NCBI RefSeq assembly: GCF_022458985.1
Contig: NC_061770.1
Span: 35,569,599 to 35,633,598, forward strand
DNA: 64,000 nucleotides
Direction: 5' to 3'
Source of the DNA: Mugil cephalus
Lineage: Eukaryota; Chordata; Actinopteri; Mugiliformes; Mugilidae
Under the pieces are notes generated by a model. That model searched no databases, was not told the DNA's origin, and saw only the letters and a list, made by a program, of their open reading frames with translations. Position numbers and translations under genes: made by a program. Every line of letters begins with the position of its first letter. Within the stretch, counting starts at the first letter, position 1. This document shows positions 26,201-36,720 of this stretch, one piece after another.

Positions 26201-27219
26201 TATATTATGTTATTATTAAAGTAGTACAGGGTATATTATGTAGTTCTTAAGTTATAGGGTATGTTATATAGTTCTTAAGGTAGCATAGGTTATATTATAT
26301 AGTTCTCAAGGTAGTATAGGGTATATTAAGTAGTTCTTAAGGTAGTAATGGGTATATTATGTAGTTCTTAAGGTAGTATATGGTATATTATGTAGTTCTT
26401 AAGTTATTATAGGATATATTATATAGTTCTTAAGGTAGTATAGGATATATTATGTAGTTCTTAAGTTATTATAGGATATATTATGTCATTCTTGAGCCAG
26501 TTATTCTTGGATGTTGATCTGGAATAACATCACGTAGCATAAGTTAATTTAAATGTAAAACTGAAGGATGGATGGAGGTCTGAAGCCAAATGTATGTGTG
26601 TCACACCTATGTTTATTTAATGTAATTTCCTCGTGTTTTGCCACTCATTGTTGTTAAAGTATTAGCACTGCTGCACCAGATGTTTTAAAGTTCATCACTG
26701 TCTGGTGACCAGTTAAAAGTGTCTCTTTGTACCGGGAGGTGAGCGACAACACGTGGCTGTTGCCGGCATCGTCGTTGTCCTCCCAGGAGTCGGCCCTCCT
26801 CCCTCTTTCCTCCGTCCAGCTCAGCGGGGCCACGCGTCGCTCCAGAGAAAACCCACTCTGAAAGGGAAAACCAGCCACAGACGTCTAAGTAACACCCAGG
26901 TCCAAAAGTTTCCCGGCAGAACGTTGAGTTATCACAAATAAATGGTCGATGTCATTCACTTCTCTGGTCGGCGGTCATAATGTTGTGGCTGATTGGTGCG
27001 TGTGAGACCTCTGACCTTTGCCTTCTTCCGCTTCTCCTCCTCCTCCTGCTTCTCCAGCTCGGCGATGCGCAGACTCAGCGCCTCCCAGTGCATGATGGGA
27101 TATCCCAGGTCGTCGGTGTCGTAGCCGTCGGCCTCTTCCTTCACGTCGTCGTCCTCCGCCTCGTTGCTCTCCTTCTCCTCCCCCCGCTGCTGCCTCTGCT
27201 TCTCCTTTTCTCCCTCCAT
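23274..27219 (-). CDS. schip1-like: Schwannomin-interacting protein 1 (SCHIP1) family protein (5 coding exons)
   Basis: SCHIP1 proteins bind merlin (NF2) and, as the IQCJ fusion, ankyrin G at axon initial segments. Exons: 27219-27016, 26857-26733, 25364-25106, 23582-23465, 23374-23274; all junctions keep frame (807 nt, 268 aa). Family marks: YPIMHWEALSLRIAELEKQE (human PPMDWEALEKHLAGLQ), SRLQTQTNLQLCFINNSESE before an acidic run (human SRLQSGMNLQICFVNDSGS), and a C-terminal helix LSSELVACLKIRDQLRTKQD followed by MLLEVQDLT, close to the human leucine-zipper end. It is much shorter than the long human isoform (487 aa), so it may be a short isoform or a paralogue. A further upstream coding exon (29458-29444, five codons MSETE before a GTAAGT donor) would join in frame if the acceptor lies directly before ATG 27219. 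Exon 25106-25364 sits between inverted minisatellites. Confidence 0.85.
23622..25105 (-). repeat. 31-bp minisatellite, left arm (about 48 units)
   Basis: Tandem units of 31 bp, plus-strand core ACTACCTTAAGAACTACATA then ATATACCCTAT, with scattered substitutions and a few truncated units (near 24675 and 24915). The array fills the intron between schip1-like coding exons 3 and 4 and runs right up to the exon 3 donor at 25105. Confidence 0.95.
25385..26500 (+). repeat. 31-bp minisatellite, right arm, inverted (about 36 units)
   Basis: The same 31-bp family in reverse complement on the plus strand (GTAGTTCTTAAGGTAGTATA core). It fills most of the intron between coding exons 2 and 3 and stops 21 bp from the exon 3 acceptor. 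Variants GGTAGTAATTGGTATATTAT recur at regular intervals, suggesting a higher-order unit of two or more 31-mers in the middle of the arm. Confidence 0.95.
26877..26998 (+). mobile_element. MITE fragment filling the first schip1-like coding intron
   Basis: Right part of the TA-flanked family (GTCTAAGTAACACCCAGG to GGCTGATTGGTG). The intron spans 26858-27015, so this fragment makes up about three quarters of it. Confidence 0.75.
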
Positions 27220-28794
27220 CTCTACACCTAATCATGATGACAAGTAAAATGAGTAAGACTACAATGAAACACTTCTTCTGAGGGTGTCTGGGAACAGGGT
27301 GTTGTTAAGGCTCATTTAAAGTACTGCAGGACTAGATGCTGCAACCTACAGCGTGAGTCATTTCTACTGGTTCACTCTGTAACAACTCCACCCAAACATC
27401 GGTCTGCGCTGTGTCTTTTTTTTTGCCAGTCCTACTTCAGTGTTTCCCCTACTATTACATGGACGGAGCTCTGCACCGACGTACACACAAACAAACGCAT
27501 GAACACACACCTACAGCCAGTACGTCAGAATAAAGGGACACTAGTGGGACTAACGTGGTGGTTGCTATACGGTGCAGAGAGGAGCTGACTCTCGTGGTCA
27601 GCGAGCTAACCACAGGGCTAAGTTAGCATGCTGAGGCCGTGTGTTAAAGATGCTGCTGTCATTTAGCTAAATGGTAACCAACTTGTGTTTAGCGCCAGTG
27701 GTGTTGTCATTTATGTTTTAGTTTAGTTTTGTGTTGTGCTACCGTGGAACAGTAGCCTAACTGATTAGCATGATGTTACAGCGCTGCTACGTTTTTGTGT
27801 AAGAATCTACGTTAACATATTGTAGTATTTAGTGCTTTAAAGCTTGTGGTTTGAGCTTTTATCAGTTAACCGTATGGACTGATGGAGCTTCAGAAGCTGC
27901 TCTTCTCTACCGATATGATGAACGGTTGCCGAGGCAACCGTGAGACTGATGAATTTTGTCGATAAAGTTGATTGACGTTCCTGCCTGATGCCAGTTCAGC
28001 TATTTCAGTGCAGTCTGGGACGCAAAGTACCTGCAAAAATTGGTCTTTGGGTTTGACATGTGTACCATAGGGTGACAGGGTTTATCTGCCACCAAGTGGA
28101 CCAATCACAGCTCTTGCAGTTACATTTCTGGGGAGGAGGACGTCAAGCTACGACATTACGCTAGTGATGTGTAGATCAACACTGAAATATTTACACTACC
28201 GATACCAAATCTTTATGCTCAAAATATTAAGAGTTTTGGAGTCATTGGAGGTAATGGAGGAACACAGTGGAAAGTAACTAAACTCTTGTTAACAACACAA
28301 CAAACTTGTGAAACACAAACTCAGGTTAAACCACAACACAGAATACGAGGCATTTATGATGAGGAGGACAGAAGACGAGAGCACAGGGTCATAATTAAGA
28401 TACCAGTTGGTCTTATTATCTTACTTCTTTTTTAAGTGTTAAAGTGAAACATATTTTGTATGATTGTGTCCTCTGTTTGGTTTTTGTGTAGTTGTACTAG
28501 CTCGGCTATATAGTAAATGAGGCCACTACCTCAATATACTTCAGAGTTTAACATAAACAAATAAATTACTCTAATAATAAATAAATTACTTATGAAGCCA
28601 TAATTTGAAATGCACTACTTATTTATTAATATTATTATTTTTACGTTTATCAGGTACATTAGGGTGTATTTACACAAAGTATCGGTATTGGATCGTTGTC
28701 GATACTGAATTTTATTCAGTATCGGATCGGAAAGGAAATCAGTGGTATCGATCATCACTATTTAACGCAGAAATCATAACCGTCTTATTAGTGG

Positions 28795-28978
28795 GGGTCT
28801 TTGGGTCCATCCTGTTGGGAGTATCATGGGGTACGGGTGGCTGGTCTGGTCTAGGTGGGTGTTACACGTCTAAACAACATCCACATGAATTCATTTAAAG
28901 TCCTAAAGTTTCCCGGCAGAAGATGGTTTAAAAAAAGCTATTTTACTTCTCACGTCGGTGGTCATAATGTTATGGCAC
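28795..28978 (+). mobile_element. MITE fragment upstream of the schip1-like gene
   Basis: Right half of the same family (GGGTCTTTGGGTCC to GGTCATAATGTTATGG), missing the terminal bases. Confidence 0.7.
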
Positions 28979-29443
28979 GCCACGCCACACGCCGCCGCTC
29001 CTAAATCTCGCCGTCGTCCGGTCACAGTTAAAATCAGATTTTTAAACCCGAATCGGAACAAAAAAACCGGTGTGAACGCGGCCTAAGTTTGTAACCCGTG
29101 ATTTTATTTCGCGTTTTTAAACAAACTTCCTCCGTTAAACCAAAGACAAACAAAAAAACTTACTGAACTATTGCTACGTTGAAGCAAGACAGTAACTTAT
29201 TATTATTATTATCATTATTATTATTATTATTAGTTGTGTCTTGTATATGAGTTTACTTTCTAGTTGTAACATACAATGTATTAAAACTTTTAAAAAGGGA
29301 GGTGGTGGCGGATGAGAAACTTTTCCAGTGAATTCTTCCTGCGTAGATTTGAAAGTTTGTAGCCGTGAAATAAACCTCCCTCCACCTCCACCTCCACACA
29401 CACATGAGTCACCTTAAATAAAAATAAATACAAAGTAACTTAC

Positions 29444-29458
29444 TTCTGTCTCCGACAT
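29444..29458 (-). other. Possible first coding exon of the schip1-like gene
   Basis: ATG TCG GAG ACA GAA is followed directly by a strong donor GTAAGT on the minus strand, preceded by GA-rich DNA resembling a 5' UTR (29459-29640). Splicing to a TAGAG acceptor just before the ATG at 27219 would keep the frame. The acceptor has a poor pyrimidine tract, so this stays a hypothesis. Confidence 0.3.
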
Positions 29459-30394
29459 AAACAGGACTTTACTTTTCTTCCCAACAGAGAGGAGGAGGAA
29501 AAGGGGGGAAGCTCTGCCACATACCAGTAGCTCCTCTTCTTCTCCTCTTCTTCTCTTTCTGCTCCTCCTCCTTCACCAGCCACAGTGGGATTTGTTTTTT
29601 TTTTACCCAAAACTTTATTGAACATGTAAAAGAAAACACAGTCACCAAATCTCGATGTAGATTTTTATTGTTTTCGGAAGGTAGGTATGTTCATTTTACT
29701 CCTAATTGTAGTTTTTGTTTAAATACATAAATAAATAAATGCAATAATTATAATGTTACTTTTCATTTAAAGCAAAAAAAAAAAAAAGTATATTTATATA
29801 TGTATATATTATTATTTTTCCTTTAGGCCAGAATGATAAATAAATACATTTTAAAAAATATAAATATATAATAATAAAACAAAGAGATAAATCAATAAAG
29901 GAATATTAATGAAATAAAATAAAGGTCTATTAATAAAATGAAATAAAGGTATATTGATATTGAAAATGATAATTAAAGTTACGTTTATGGTTACACCCAC
30001 ATGAATGTTGGATTTGTGGTTCATACAAGGATTTTATCCTTGTGTCTATATATATATATATGCATCTTTCCATATATATAATTTAATTTTAGAGAATTTT
30101 CATATCTTTTGTATAAACATTTAATATAGTCTTAATTGATATTTTATATATAGCATTAAGCCTAATTCAGATTTAGTTGTAACAACATGAGCTGATGAGT
30201 CTGCAGAACCAGCAGGTGGCAGCAGAGTCAACCAAACTGTGAAACCTTTAAGATTGTGGCAACGTTCATCCTCACAACAGGAACAATCATATTAATTTTT
30301 AAACATATAATTATACAGATGTAAGATGAGGCCTTGTTTGTGCTGTGGGGCTCCTCAGATCAGAACCGGTTCAGTTATGAGATGTTGGTGGTTT

Positions 30395-30867
30395 TGTGAA
30401 GGAGGAATCTTTTCCTCTCCTTCAGCCCAGGATCTTTATACCGTTTGGAAAGGGTAGTTCACCTACGCACAAATCACGCGACAATTTCTCACGTTTTTGG
30501 ATATTTATTTGGTACACAGAGAATAGATATTGATTCAGCGCTGAGGCTTCGGTCAGTTCACCTTAGGGGTAAAAAGAACCACTTCAGGGACGTACAGTGA
30601 TGTTATTCTACCTAGACCCCGCCCGTAAGAAAATGGGGAGGAGTACTGCCTCTCATGTGTCAGTGAGTTTCTATGTGTAGCCGATTGGCTTTATCTGGTC
30701 TCCAGCGTGTGAGATATTTGGGTGTAATGTGTCCTAGTCTGTGAGCAAGCTGTAGCGAAGCTAAACACAACGATTGATATGGTGAGATAGCGTAAGAAAC
30801 ATTCTACCTGATTCTTCCCAAGTTGATACACAGGCTGAAGGCCTTATTAACCCCTTTAAACCCAACA
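30395..30867 (-). repeat. 3' LTR of the endogenous retrovirus
   Basis: 473 bp, TGTTGGGTTT...CCTTCACA in viral sense. An AATAAA lies at 30504-30509 (minus). Next to it, inside the provirus, the short purine run AGGGGGA (30870-30876, minus) is the likely polypurine tract. Confidence 0.93.
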
Positions 30868-31384
30868 AATCCCCCTGTTGGCGTACCTGAAGGGTGAACA
30901 ACAACAACAACAACAACAAAAAAAAAAAATCATAAGTAGTGAGTTTGTGAATTTAGGAGCTTTCTGACAAAACAGGAGGTCGTGACTCTTGCGGGACCGA
31001 AGACCTCGTCGTTGCCAGCCTTCGTGTTTGGAAACCCTCCGCGCTGCCGCGTGGCCTGGTTCCTAGGTCGGGGCTCTACAAGGTACCTGAAGGGTACGCC
31101 ACCCCTAAATCATCATGTAATGTAAAAACCCTGTATGAAATGGATGTATGGATGCGATCTAAACTATATTTGTAACCTGGGTCTCCTTCCAGCGGTCACG
31201 TGAACGTGCTCCCACAAACACGTTGCCATCTCTCCGGTAGGCTCAGGTTGTGTGTGCAACATCTTTGGAAAATTAACTAACATTCACTATATGTGTAAAA
31301 AAATGCATATATACGTATAAATCAAAAGCCAAAGCCTAGAAGCAAGCCACAAAGCAAAATGCTATTCTAACATCGTAAGATCAG

Positions 31385-32265
31385 TTATTGTCGACCCTGA
31401 GCTCGTACTACATCATCCAGGTCAGGCTCGTTGTCAGAGTCCCCGTCTGAATATTGGAATGGCCTCTCCTGTATATCAGCTCTTGGATCGAGCAGAGTGA
31501 CGCCCTCTGTGGGGTTCATCTGATGCGCTGGTGATGCTCCCTTGGACTCCATATTCCCCAGCGCCTTGTTGATAAACCGCATGATGAGAGTCCTAGCACA
31601 TGGGATACAACAACAACCACACAGAGCAAACACCACAAATGCAATAGAGATAGAGAATAGAGAATAAAGATTTTGTCAAACAGACCAGATAAGGGGTCTG
31701 TGACCCCAGAATGTTCTTCGAATTCATTCGAGACGGCTCTAAGGCCTCTCAAGGTTTTGGTCAGGGATCCATCCATCGTATTATTGGGGATGAATGTACA
31801 GCACACTTCTCCAAACATGCTACAGACACCTCCCTTTTCAGTCAGGATCAGAGCAAGTTTATTCTGGTGTGCAGTAAGAGACCCATCTCTTGTATAGTTT
31901 GCCAATCGGTAGATATTGTAATGTAAATAATTTATTCCCTCCACATTTTTGTTTGGGGTTATCCCGAGGAATATGGATCCCCACCCGGCTGCAATCTGAT
32001 CAGCTAATTTATACTTATCTGGTACCCCGTTCATAATAAAGCTCAAGCCCTCGTACTTCTGTATATATTGATCTTGGTGAGTTTCTCGTCGTGTTCGAAT
32101 TTTAGGTCCCCCCGTTGGAATAATTATTTTGTGGGGGATACTTATAGCATCCTTTTCCTTAATCTGTGATCTATCCTCTACATTCAGCCATGATAACAGC
32201 ACGGCCGCTATCAGACTTACCACGGCCAAACAGGCCAGTGTAAGCCATGACCTGTAGGTCATCAT
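31385..32265 (-). pseudogene. Truncated, frameshifted retroviral envelope (transmembrane subunit)
   Basis: The frame 32265-31516 (249 codons) starts with a hydrophobic stretch (about residues 10-26), has a basic furin-like RTRR at 57-60, and a CX6CC motif (Cys148, Cys155-156) preceded by a helical segment, the hallmark of gamma-type transmembrane subunits. Most of the surface subunit is missing: only about 57 residues precede the cleavage-like site. After about 31660 the membrane-anchor and cytoplasmic tail continue in a different frame (31636-31385; Cys-rich juxtamembrane CGCCCIPC, acidic tail), so the gene is broken by a frameshift. It cannot encode an intact envelope as it stands. Confidence 0.75.
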
Positions 32266-32659
32266 CTTATTCTCCCTCTGTCTCTTTGCCTATGTCCCTT
32301 AGGTGCTTTCTGATTTCTCTAAGGTTTCTCTCTGAGGACGGCTGTCCTTTTCTACAGTGTGTTTTGTGCCAATATTTACTTAGCTTAGTCTGCTGTTCAT
32401 TCAGCCAGACTCTCACACCATATGTAGTTGATGATACTACCTTTGAACGGGCCGATCCACCTTGGCTCCTCCCACGTCCTGTTTTTCATGAGGGGCTGCT
32501 TTAGCTTGCATACTCAACGTACTCATTCTCTTACATACTCTTACATACTCTTACTTCACTAATGACTTTCTGTTTCATAGTCTCATTCATTTCTTCCTTC
32601 ATGAACTGACATAATGCATTCTACTGGTCCTTTGTTGGCTTAAGGTGAACCTTTTGGCT

Positions 32660-33916
32660 TTAAATGTAGCTTGTTACCGCATGGCTTATGTGTACTGTGA
32701 TGTCCTGTCCTCGTGTGATGTGAGCTGTCCCTTTTTGTCCATATACCCGTTCTGTATCTTGAGTCAAGTCACGTGGATACAGCATGTATGTTGGTGTAGC
32801 CCCCCCCTTGTTCTGTGTCGCTGTCCAATTGTAAAACAGAACAGATTGTTTTCGGTCTGGCTCCATAATTTTTGTTTCTGTACTAGTGTGTTTAGGATGC
32901 GGTTTGTTACAACTGCGTTGCGGCCCGTGTTCTAATCTTTCCAAGGCCTCCATCCGTTCTGTGGCTTGCTCTCCCAACTGTTTCAGGACCTTTGTTAGTT
33001 GTGTTGTATCATATGGTTTGGTTGTTTGTTCTTCCAGATATCTTATCATGTCCCTGTCATCCACTTTCTTAACCCCCATGCTCTATCTCCCTCACTCCCT
33101 CCTGTGTCTCCATACTCTGTCCTTGACTCCACTTCACTGGCTTTAACGGTTAATTTATCTTTTAATTCATTCAACGCACTTTTAATTTCTTTTAACTGCT
33201 CATCTCTTACCTCTTCTTTATATGCTTGCTCAACAGCCTCCTCCGGCGTGGGTTTTTAAGTCACATGTAAGCATGCCTTTGGTTACAATCATTTGTGGCA
33301 TCTGTACAAACAAATTATTTGGGCTATATTGTTCATTAGAGTTCTCCTGTCCTGCTCTCTCCATTATAGTCCTAGTGTCCACAAACAGATTTCTATTTAT
33401 TTTTTTTTTGTTTTTTTTTGTTGGTGCATTAGCCTGCTCTTCCCGTGGTGTGTATGGAAGGGGTATCTCACCTGTTGTCGCGGCGGTTGTCCTTGTTAGT
33501 CCATCCTTATCTTCCTGCTTTTCTGGACTGCTTGCACTGGAATGTTATTGTGGCTAGAAAAGCGACTGCTAAAAATGCATGCTTGTAAATTTTATATGAT
33601 CTTCAATCTTTACCTTTTGTTTTTCTTTCTTTCCCTTTGATAACCTTCCCGATTTTTCAAATTGTGTCATCAGCTGAATCAATTGTTTTTGTTAGGTTTT
33701 TATATTTTAGAGAGTTCCCGTATAGAGTGGTTGTCGGTGGGGGGGCCCCCCTGAGCCACCGAACAGACCATCTGTTGTTACGTCTCTGCACCATTTTTCA
33801 AAATCTTTAAGCTCCCCTTTTGCTCTCTTCTCTGGGAAGGATCGTTTTATTCTGTCCCTCCTTTCCTTTATATGGGCTCCTAAAGTCCCTGGTTCAGCTG
33901 TGTCTGAATCACACAT
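32660..33916 (-). pseudogene. Retroviral gag-like or unassigned internal fragments
   Basis: Two separate minus-strand frames, 33916-33707 (69 codons) and 33079-32660 (139 codons), lie where gag is expected. The first is rich in Arg/Lys and acidic residues; the second contains a helical, charged segment (TTQLTKVLKQLGEQATERM). Neither shows a zinc knuckle, protease or polymerase motif that I can identify. They are fragments: no frame spans the region, and the intervening DNA is full of stops. Confidence 0.45.
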
Positions 33917-34269
33917 ACTGTGTTCTCATTCACACACTCTGGCCAGCTGAGAGGTATGGCACGCTATGTCCCGAGTTCTCAGCCCAAGTGACCGTTCACG
34001 TAAGGAGCCGGTCACGACACCAGAACTTATTCAGACCCTTGAACAGCCTACTTCAACAGACAGTGGACTTATTTTATCACCGTTAGGTTTCCGTCCACCC
34101 GCTGCTTCGGCTTGCTCTGAAGATCTCACTCACAACAGTAAAAACAAAGGACACCTTTTTAATACCTACATAAACCTCATAGGCTCTTTTATCTTTCTCT
34201 ATTTCTGCTATTTTATAATGATTTCTTATTTTTTTTTATTCTATTACCTCAGAGGGTGTCTTTTACACT

Positions 34270-35110
34270 CAGACACACAGGCAATATTGGGCCTGAGTTG
34301 TCTGAATGAGAGACCTCTAAATTCTTCTCCTATTCTTCTCCTATTCCTACTCCCTTACCTCATTTCCCTTCGGGGATGAATGAAGTAATCTATCTATCTA
34401 CTCAGACATCGAAGTGGTAGCTTTTATTCTCTGAATATCCAGGGGATCCACTGCCAAAATATTCAGATAAAGGGGGCCTTCTAAACCCTAACTCTTAGTC
34501 TGTTCTACTGGAGCACTCGGAGTGGTGGCTTTTTTTCTTTGAACACCCAGGGGATCCACATGCCTAAGTATTCAAACAAAGGGAGACCTTCTAAACCCTA
34601 ACTCCTAGTCTCTTCTACTCAAGACTCTCAGAGTGGTGGCTTTTATTGTCTGAATACCTAGGCGATCTACAAGCCTAGATATTCCGACAAGGGAGACCTT
34701 TTAAACCCTAACTCGTTTAGTATTATCTACTCAGACACTCAGAGTGGTAGCTTTAATTGTCTGAATACCTAGGCGATCTACAAGCCTAGATATTCCGACA
34801 AAGGGAGACCTTTTAAACCCTAACTCGTTTAGTCTGGCTACAGGGCGTTCGGAGTGGCAGCTTCTATTCTCTGAATACATAGGCGATCTAGGAGCCTAAT
34901 TATTTAGACAAAGGGGACCTTCTAAACCCTAAACTCCTAGACGGCAGTGCTTTTTGGGGGCTGATCAGACCCCTCTGGCCTCTTAACCATGCAGTCGTCT
35001 TTTCTCTTCTTTTCTGGCCTTTTCTCATAAACTCAGAGGGCAGCTTTTACATCCAGCCAATCAGGCAATATCCAGCCTGACTATTTGGATGAGGGGATCT
35101 TCTAAACCCT
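34270..35110 (-). repeat. Tandem hairpin repeats in the retroviral leader (5 units of ~112 bp plus 2 diverged)
   Basis: Five units begin near 34401, 34515, 34627, 34737 and 34848; diverged copies lie at about 34255-34315 and 35035-35110. Each has GAGTGGTGGCTTTTATT-like DNA, an inverted repeat of 6-12 bp with a short loop, then GGGAGACCTTCTAAACCC. Best stems: GAATACCTAGGC with GCCTAGATATTC at 34652-34663/34673-34684 and 34763-34774/34784-34795. The array lies between the primer site and the first reading frames, where packaging and dimer signals sit in retroviruses. Confidence 0.8.
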
Positions 35111-35312
35111 TCTCTGGTAGACTAATCCGTACGTATTCTCTGTGTTTTATTCTTACAAACAGTACTACTGTTGAAACATGCTCTCACGGCCACGAGATGT
35201 CTCATAAGACATGCAGAAATTTGGTTAAGAGGTTTTCTGCTCAACTTTTACTTAGTTGCGGCCGCTGACTGTAAGAGATGCTCCTCCAGTGTAACTACAT
35301 TCCTTTCCTGGT

Positions 35313-35330
35313 ATCCCGGACGAGCCCCCA
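35313..35330 (-). other. Retroviral primer-binding site for tRNA-Pro
   Basis: In viral sense TGGGGGCTCGTCCGGGAT starts three bases after the 5' LTR. This 18-mer is complementary to the 3' end of tRNA-Pro and is the primer site type used by many gammaretroviruses. It fixes the direction of the provirus. Confidence 0.93.
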
Positions 35331-35333
35331 ATT

Positions 35334-35816
35334 TGTGAAGGAGGAATCTTTTCCTCTCCTTCAGCCCAGGATCTTTATACCGTTTGGAAAGGGTAGTTCA
35401 CCTACGCACAAATCACGCGACAATTTCTCACGTTTTTGGATACTTATTTGGTACACAGAGAATAGATATTGATTCAGCGCTGAGGCTTCGGTCAGTTCAC
35501 CTTAGGGGTAAAAAGAACCAAAAAGCCCCACATCAGGGACGTACAGTGATATTATTCTACCTAGACCCAGCCCGTAAGACAATGGGGAGGAGTACTGCCT
35601 CTCATGTGTCAGTGAGTTTCTATGTGTAGCCGATTGGCTTTATCTGGTCTCCAGCGTGTGAGATATTTGGGTGTAATGTGTCCTAGTCTGTGAGCAAGCT
35701 GTAGCGAAGCTAAACACAACGATTGATATGGTGAGATAGCGTAAGTAACATTCTACTTGATTCTTCCCAAGTTGATACACAGGCTGAAGGCCTTATTAAC
35801 CCCTTTAAACCCAACA
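35334..35816 (-). repeat. 5' LTR of the endogenous retrovirus
   Basis: 483 bp copy of the left LTR. It carries a ~10-bp longer segment near 35520 and has AATAAG where the other LTR has AATAAA. Confidence 0.93.
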
Positions 35817-35998
35817 GTTTCCTCTCATCAACTGATGCTACAACGTTTCTATTAAGGTCAGAACCTTGAAATGTTCCTAAACATTCATCTGGTTCTTCTT
35901 TAAACGTTCTATTGGAGAACCACTGGTGTTCTTGGACTCACTGTCTTGATGCATCACTCTGTGTCCTTCCTCCCTCCAGTCTCTCCTCTCATTCATCT

Positions 35999-36720
35999 CA
36001 TGGACTCATGTCCTGTCATTTTCTTTTAGAGTTCACTGGTAGAGTTCATTCATTCATTGGTCCATCAATAATGACCAGATGCAGCAGAACAGACTCAAAC
36101 CAGGACTCTAGCGCCCCCATGTTTCACGGAGGGATGAGGTTCTGATGCTGGAACATGACGACGCTGAAACATTAAGGGATGTCCGATATTGCCTTTTTGC
36201 CGATATCCGATATTGTCGAAATTCTTAATTTCCGATTCCGATATCAACCGATATGATATACCGATATATGCAGGTGTGTTTTTATTCGCCCAGACTAACT
36301 TTAGGTAGCAAGCAACCTGTTAGCCACACTAGCTACACTCTGTTGTTGTTTGGCTCTGGGTGCGGTTTGATAAGGTCATCAATCGCACGCCGGTAAATGT
36401 CTCAGGACCCCACAAGCAGCAGCAGCACAACATGTGATGTTTTCATTATCGGTTGTAAAACCGATAACGATATGAACCGATATTACAAAAATAGGCTAAT
36501 ATCGGCCGATATTGTGAGACATCCCTAGAAACATTTAAACCAAACTATTCTACTCTGTCCACTAAACATTGTCCCAAATGTTCTTTGTGGACAGAAAGCA
36601 GTGTCTTTGGTTGTTGGGTGGATTCATCAACAATAGCATCAGCCAATGAGAGAGAGGCCTTTAGCTGCTTACAAGTTCCCCTGGGTTCCTCTGGGACCTC
36701 TCACACTATTATGGGGTGAT
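35999..36720 (-). mobile_element. Tc1-like transposon remnant (interrupted by a MITE)
   Basis: Inverted copy of the DNA at 54425-54790 (shared AGCCAATGAGAGAGAGGCCT-like block and GTCCTGTCATTTTCTTTTAG). Broken by the hAT MITE at 36174-36527. No open frame. Confidence 0.65.
36166..36535. mobile_element. hAT-type MITE nested in a Tc1-like remnant
   Basis: Element 36174-36527 (354 bp), termini AAGGGATGTC and TAGGGATGTC (reverse), flanked by perfect 8-bp GAAACATT. Interior repeats of CCGATAT. It interrupts an older repeat shared with 54425-54790. Confidence 0.88.

Larger units (their letters stand above)
27220..30390. other. Upstream region of the schip1-like gene
   Basis: Holds a MITE fragment (28795-28978), ATT and (CCT) runs near 29200-29400, and a GA-rich (minus strand) block 29459-29640 that could be its promoter/5' UTR. 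29640-30350 is strongly AT-rich with no feature. Confidence 0.45.
30391..35820 (-). mobile_element. Endogenous retrovirus (provirus, minus orientation, internally deleted)
   Basis: Two near-identical LTRs (30395-30867 and 35334-35816) bound by TG...CA and flanked by a 4-bp target duplication GTTT (30391-30394, 35817-35820). The tRNA-Pro primer site next to the right LTR shows transcription runs leftward. The interior is about 4.47 kb, too short for complete gag-pol-env; only an env remnant and gag-like or unassigned fragments are seen, with no recognisable reverse transcriptase or integrase. LTRs differ by about six or seven substitutions plus one ~10-bp indel, so the insertion is young. It lies between the schip1-like gene and ache, in their sense. 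Confidence 0.93.

Noticed and set aside
23622..26500. CRISPR-like look of regularly spaced repeats
   Set aside because: Units abut with no unique spacers, and this is vertebrate DNA; it is a 31-bp minisatellite.
31673..34379. Plus-strand frames inside the provirus
   Set aside because: The primer site and envelope motifs place viral coding on the minus strand; the plus frames show no viral or host motifs.
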